From positions 124,001 to 188,000 of the forward strand of contig NZ_RZYA01000007.1 in assembly GCF_004005495.1 (NCBI RefSeq): 64,000 bases of DNA. The letters run 5' to 3'. This stretch comes from Streptomyces antnestii. Its GTDB lineage: Bacteria > Actinomycetota > Actinomycetes > Streptomycetales > Streptomycetaceae. The number at the start of each line of letters is the position of its first letter. Position 1 is the first letter of the stretch. Below, piece after piece: positions 60,461 through 64,000 of this stretch. Below the pieces are notes generated by a model. It made no database searches. It was not told the DNA's origin and saw nothing but the letters and a program-made list of their open reading frames with translations. The position numbers and the translations under genes were made by a program.

Positions 60461-61402
60461 ATGGCCGGGACGGACGACGCGGTCGCCGCCGGGGACGACG
60501 CGCTGTACGTACTGACGGCGGTGTTGCTCACCCCTGCGAAGTTCCCCAGCGTTCTCGGGGACGACTATCCGGAGGCATGCGCGGCTCTCGGGCTCGCACC
60601 CCTCGCCGACGGGTACGGGCTCGTACTCGGGCAGGACGGGGCCGGGGCGCGCTGGACCGTGATCATCGACGACGTATCTCTCGTCGCCGTGGCCATCGCG
60701 TCCTGGGACTGCGGCATGGAGTACGAACTGTCGCCCGACGAGCGCACGGTGGTCGCCGCCCTGCCCGGGTGGCCGCTCGCCCTGTCCGTGTCCGCGCCGG
60801 GCGTCCCCGCCCCGCACGACCCGGAACCCGACCCCGAGATCATGGACGGTCCGCCCCTCACCCCCCCGAACACGGAGACCTGGGGCCCCGCCCAACGACG
60901 ACTCGGCGCCGACGAGATCGCCCTCCAGTGGGCGTCCTGGCGGAACCAGATAGACGACAGCGCGTTCCTGACGAACGACGCGGACGGCGGCGCAGGCAAC
61001 GCGGGTACGGCCGCCCCGAGCGACGCCGCCGCCGCCGATGACGTGGCCACCTCGGAGGACGACACCACCACCGCCGGCACGGACACCGCTCCCCCCGGAA
61101 GCGACACCGCCGAGGACACCAGCCCCCGCGCCCCGCATCCCGGGATCCGGCGCGTCCTCGCGGAGGTACGCGGCTACGTGGACAGCCCGCCGCCGCTCGG
61201 CCGCGTCCGGTCGGCATTCGCGTCCGGCGAGGCCCGCACACTGCGAGCCGACGGTCCCGGCTGGTCAATGGTGGCCCGGACGGACGACATCGCGTTCGTA
61301 CTCCTCGACGACGAGCCCGGCGAGGTGCTTCCGGTGGGCCGCGGCCCCGAACTCCCCGGCCTCCTGGAAGCCCTCGACAAGATGGCCGTACGCCCCTCCT
61401 GA
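60461..61402 (+). CDS. Conserved hypothetical protein, two domains with acidic linker
   Basis: This 313-aa soluble protein starts after a strong GGGGAGG site. The N-terminal ~130 residues (DDALYVLTAVLLTPAKFPSV, then WTVIIDDVSLVAVAIASWDC) form one compact alpha/beta part. A ~70-residue linker rich in Asp, Ala and Thr follows. The last ~90 residues (GIRRVLAEVRGYVDSPPPLG, WSMVARTDDIAFVLLDDE) look like a second small domain. No catalytic motif is seen. Confidence 0.7.
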   Translation: MAGTDDAVAAGDDALYVLTAVLLTPAKFPSVLGDDYPEACAALGLAPLADGYGLVLGQDGAGARWTVIIDDVSLVAVAIASWDCGMEYELSPDERTVVAALPGWPLALSVSAPGVPAPHDPEPDPEIMDGPPLTPPNTETWGPAQRRLGADEIALQWASWRNQIDDSAFLTNDADGGAGNAGTAAPSDAAAADDVATSEDDTTTAGTDTAPPGSDTAEDTSPRAPHPGIRRVLAEVRGYVDSPPPLGRVRSAFASGEARTLRADGPGWSMVARTDDIAFVLLDDEPGEVLPVGRGPELPGLLEALDKMAVRPS

Positions 61403-61518
61403 GCCTGGGCGGGCCGCCGCTCGCCACCCACACACAGCCCGCCGTCCCCATGCGGTTTCGGCCCATGGTCTGGTGTTTGGCTGCGCCCGCACGTGCTCGG
61501 TCTCGGCCGGCGTCGGGG

Positions 61519-61542
61519 CAGGGGCGGTGTTGTCCGCCCCTG
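61519..61542. terminator. Hairpin between convergent genes
   Basis: CAGGGGCGG pairs with CCGCCCCTG around a 6-base loop, between the hypothetical gene and the small membrane protein gene. Confidence 0.8.
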
Positions 61543-61556
61543 GCGGCGGCGGCCGC

Positions 61557-61739
61557 TCAGCGGCCTATCTGCCTGCGCGAGGCGCGCCGTAGCTTGCGCC
61601 GCTGGGAGGGGTCCAGCGCCATGTAGGCGGCCGCCGGCACCCCGAGCACGATCAGGAGTGCGGCCCACCAGGGCAGCCAGATCCACAGAATGAGTCCGAC
61701 CGCCACAGCTCCTACGGCGATCTTCGCGTTCCTCGTCAT
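61557..61739 (-). CDS. Small membrane protein
   Basis: This 60-aa protein has two closely spaced hydrophobic stretches (IAVGAVAVGLILWIWLP and WWAALLIVLGVPAAAYMAL) and a basic tail (RRKLRRASRRQ) that would face the cytoplasm. ATG at 61739 has GGAGG seven bases upstream. Function unknown. Confidence 0.75.
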   Translation of the reverse strand: MTRNAKIAVGAVAVGLILWIWLPWWAALLIVLGVPAAAYMALDPSQRRKLRRASRRQIGR

Positions 61740-61906
61740 GTCCGTCGCCTCCTTCGGGGGCTGCAAACCGCCCTCGCCATGAGAGGCGGGCCCCCGCCTC
61801 TACTCTGTGAAACGGAACCGCGGCCCGGCCGGTTCCTGGTCGCGACCCTGATGCGCCCCTGAGGCGCCACCCTGACGCATCCCTGAGGTGGTGTGCCCCC
61901 GGGCGT

Positions 61907-62962
61907 TCACTCCATGCGCAGCGGCTCCCCGACCTCGTACATGTGGCGCAGGGCCTGTCGGTAGGAGTCGATGAGGCCGGTTTCCGTGAAGGGGATGCCC
62001 AGGTCGCGGCAGTGGGCCCTGACGAGGGGCTGGGCCAGGCGCAGGTGGGGGCGGGGCATGCTCGGGAAGAGGTGGTGCTCGATCTGGTAGTTGAGGCCGC
62101 CGAGGAACCAGTCGGTCAGCGCGCCGCCCTTGATGTTGCGGGAGGTGAGGACCTGCCGGCGCAGGTGGCCCCAGCGTTCGCCGTCCGGGTCGGGCATCTC
62201 CATGCCCTTGTGGTTCGGCGCGAAGGCCATGCCGAGGTGCAGGCCGAAGAGGGCCTGGTGGATCGCGGCGAAGGCGAGGGCGTGGCCGAGGGGCATGGTG
62301 CCCAGGAGCAGCGCCACGTAGCCGACGACGTGGGCGACGAGGAACAGGCCCTCCACAACGCGTTCGCGCGGGGGCTGGCGGCGCAGGTCCTGGAAGCCGT
62401 ACAGCTTGAGGGCGAGGCCTTCCAGGAGGGTCAGCGGGAAGAACAGCCAGGCCTGGTTGCGGGTGAGCCAGCGGCGGAAGCCGGAGCGGGTGGCGGCCTG
62501 TCCGCTCGTGAAGACGAGGACGTCGGCGGCGACGTCGGGGTCCTTGTCGATGTGGTTCGGGTTGGCGTGGTGGCGGTTGTGCTTGTCGTTCCACCAGCTG
62601 TAGCTCATGCCGAGCAGGAGATTGCCGTGGACGAGGCCGATGATCCGGCTCACGGTCCGATCGCCGGTGATCTGCGCGTGGCCGGCGTCGTGTCCGACGA
62701 AGGCGGTGCGCGCGCAGAGCACCGAGAGGACGGGCGCGAGCGCAAGGACCCACCAGGAACCGCCGATGACGGCCATGCCCGTACCGACGGCGGCCAGGGC
62801 CAGGGCGTTCACGACGATGGTGCGCACGTACCAGCCGGTGCGCCGTTCCAGGAGGTCCTGGCTCTTGACGGTGCGCAGCAGCGGGGCGAACTCGCTTCCT
62901 TGCGGCTGAGTCCCCGTCGTGCCTGGGGAGTGGTCCGCGACGGCTTCGACGGCCAGGGTCAT
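61907..62962 (-). CDS. Membrane fatty-acid desaturase
   Basis: This 351-aa integral membrane di-iron desaturase acts on fatty acyl chains of lipids or acyl-CoA. The three histidine boxes are present: HDAGH (about 91), HNRHH (about 128) and QIEHH (about 293). The Gln in the third box is typical of the front-end/DesA-like branch. No cytochrome b5 domain is fused, so a separate ferredoxin must supply electrons. It has its own promoter region and faces away from the helicase gene. Confidence 0.93.
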   Translation of the reverse strand: MTLAVEAVADHSPGTTGTQPQGSEFAPLLRTVKSQDLLERRTGWYVRTIVVNALALAAVGTGMAVIGGSWWVLALAPVLSVLCARTAFVGHDAGHAQITGDRTVSRIIGLVHGNLLLGMSYSWWNDKHNRHHANPNHIDKDPDVAADVLVFTSGQAATRSGFRRWLTRNQAWLFFPLTLLEGLALKLYGFQDLRRQPPRERVVEGLFLVAHVVGYVALLLGTMPLGHALAFAAIHQALFGLHLGMAFAPNHKGMEMPDPDGERWGHLRRQVLTSRNIKGGALTDWFLGGLNYQIEHHLFPSMPRPHLRLAQPLVRAHCRDLGIPFTETGLIDSYRQALRHMYEVGEPLRME

Positions 62963-63248
62963 GGCGTGGTCTCCGGTCTCTGGGGCGGGTACGGGGGTGG
63001 GGTCGGGTTGGGCTGCCCGACCTCAACAAACGTAGGAATCAGGGGCATTGGGTCGCCATGGCGCCACCACCCGGGTCCGTGCGGGGGTAGCACCGCCTCC
63101 ACAGGGGGGCTAGCTACACCCCCTGCGCGCGGGCCCGGCCGACGTCACCGCGTACGTCGTCGCCTCGGCCGGGTTCATGCGGTACTCTCGGCGACTCCGT
63201 CCGGTAGTCAAATTTGAGGAATACGTCATCGCTGCCCACAGGCACCCC
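62963..63248. other. Divergent intergenic region with hairpin
   Basis: This 286-base gap between desaturase and helicase genes has no gene. A G/C hairpin (CAGGGGGG ... CCCCCTG around CTAGCTAC) lies at about 63102-63125, and an AT-rich patch (TAGTCAAATTTGAGGAATAC) at about 63206-63225 is a likely promoter area for the helicase. Confidence 0.5.
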
Positions 63249-64000
63249 GTGGCAACACTCCCCGAGATCTCCGAACTGGTCCGCTGCTGCGCGGTCTTCG
63301 TGCCCGCCGATCCGGCGCGCGAGGGAACCGTCGCCTTCTGGCGCCCCGACGGCGGCCGGCCTCCCCACACCGACGCGGGCACGCCGCGGGAGCTGCGTCT
63401 CGCCGTACCCGTCGACGGCGGCGTCGAGCGCGACGCCGTGTCCGCGGTCCTGCTGCCCGTCCGTGCCGCGCTCCCGGTCCTCACGCGCGCGCGTGCCGGT
63501 GCCGTGGCCCGTCCGAGCGCGGCGTTCTGGGGCGCCGCCTCCGTGCTCGCCCTCCAGTTCGCGGCGCGCGGCCTGCTGTTGCCCGGCCTCACGCCGGACG
63601 ACCACGACGCCTGGCGCGCCGGCCCGCTGCGGGCCGAGGACCTGGAGCGGGTCAGGGAACTGGCCGCCGCGATGCCCCCCGAGGCGCACGCCACGCCGCT
63701 GGAGGGACAGGAACGGCCCCATCCGCTGGAGGGACCGGAACGGCTCCGTCCGCTGGAGGGACCGGAACCGCTCCGGCTGCCCGCCCCCGAGACGCTGCTG
63801 CGCGCCTTCCTCGACGCGGTCGCCGACACCCTGCCCCGCTCCCCCGCCGCGGCCCTCGCCGCGGGCGCACCCGCGTTCGCCGCCGCCGAGCCGCGGCGGA
63901 TCCCCGGACACCGCGCGTGGGCCGCCGACGTCGCCGCGGGACATGACGCGGGCGTGCGGATCTCGCTGCGCGTCGAGACACCCGGCCTCGACCGCGCCCG
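63249..64000 (+). CDS. SNF2-type DEAD/DEAH helicase, N-terminal part (runs off window)
   Basis: The frame from GTG at 63249 stays open to the window end and has strong codon bias. The N-terminus (VATLPEISELVRCCAVFVP, FWGAASVLALQFAARGLLL, LRAEDLERVRELAAAMPPEA) matches the leading domain of large actinobacterial SNF2-related helicases. The ATPase motifs would lie beyond the window. Residues about 150-176 are three copies of a 9-residue repeat (PLEGQERPH, PLEGPERLR, PLEGPEPLR). Confidence 0.75.
   Translation, partial: MATLPEISELVRCCAVFVPADPAREGTVAFWRPDGGRPPHTDAGTPRELRLAVPVDGGVERDAVSAVLLPVRAALPVLTRARAGAVARPSAAFWGAASVLALQFAARGLLLPGLTPDDHDAWRAGPLRAEDLERVRELAAAMPPEAHATPLEGQERPHPLEGPERLRPLEGPEPLRLPAPETLLRAFLDAVADTLPRSPAAALAAGAPAFAAAEPRRIPGHRAWAADVAAGHDAGVRISLRVETPGLDRA
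63696..63776 (+). repeat. Three 27-bp tandem repeats in the helicase gene
   Basis: Three copies of a 27-base unit beginning CCGCTGGAGGGA encode a 9-residue repeat. The period is a multiple of three, so copy-number changes keep the frame. Confidence 0.9.

Noticed and set aside
1..64000. CRISPR arrays, tRNA or rRNA genes
   Set aside because: No regularly spaced repeat-spacer pattern, cloverleaf or rRNA stretch was seen on reading; small RNAs could still be missed without a computed search.

Overview
The window is high-GC actinobacterial chromosome, almost certainly Streptomyces. The signs are the strong G/C bias at third codon positions, a conservon-type signalling operon (CvnA-CvnB-CvnC-CvnD), a DUF6397-like regulator, many Tat-exported and lipoprotein products, sugar ABC transporters with no ATPase of their own, and LacI-type operators. 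No rRNA, tRNA or CRISPR array was seen.

Left backbone (1-22.8 kb). It opens with an SsuC-SsuB-SsuA-like sulfonate/nitrate/taurine ABC uptake operon followed by a flavin monooxygenase. Next come an MltG-like transglycosylase, an ABC exporter divergent from a MarR regulator with a palindrome between them, and a large FAD/Fe-S D-lactate dehydrogenase-like enzyme. A glycan-processing group follows: a Tat-exported GH109-like enzyme, a secreted PNGase A-like amidase and a YkuD-like lipoprotein. Then come a heterodimeric ABC exporter whose two subunits are degenerate in complementary ways, a YdjM-like membrane protein, a DEAD/DEAH helicase and the acyl-CoA thioesterase gene tesB.

Accessory region (about 22.6-52.0 kb). 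The last ~165 bp of tesB occur twice in direct orientation: inside the intact gene (80 identical bp at 22581-22660) and as an orphan 3' fragment (51936-52015 identical). An integrase C-terminal remnant lies directly beside the left copy. This is the layout of an integrative element that entered the tesB 3' end. The interval holds decayed genes (integrase, DUF4440, NucA/NucB nuclease, IS701-type and IS110-type transposases, helicase-associated fragment, beta-propeller fragment), an excisionase-like HTH gene, a mannose-type sugar operon (manA-like, MFS, ROK, LacI), an ABC-2 exporter with a YncE/phosphoesterase fusion, and a galactoside locus (GH2, GH59, sugar ABC transporter) with a perfect 14-bp operator.

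Right backbone (52.1-64.0 kb). It starts with DUF6397 and a conservon that has a second roadblock protein after the GTPase. An MHYT membrane sensor, a methyltransferase, two hypothetical proteins, a small membrane protein, a fatty-acid desaturase and the start of a SNF2-type helicase follow.

Working together: the left operon likely imports organosulfur or related anions and may oxidise them. The manA operon would import and isomerise mannose-type sugars under its own LacI. The GH59/GH2/ABC locus would release and import galactose-containing sugars. The conservon would act as a membrane-associated GTPase signalling complex. All functions are read from sequence motifs and recalled family features; no database search was run.
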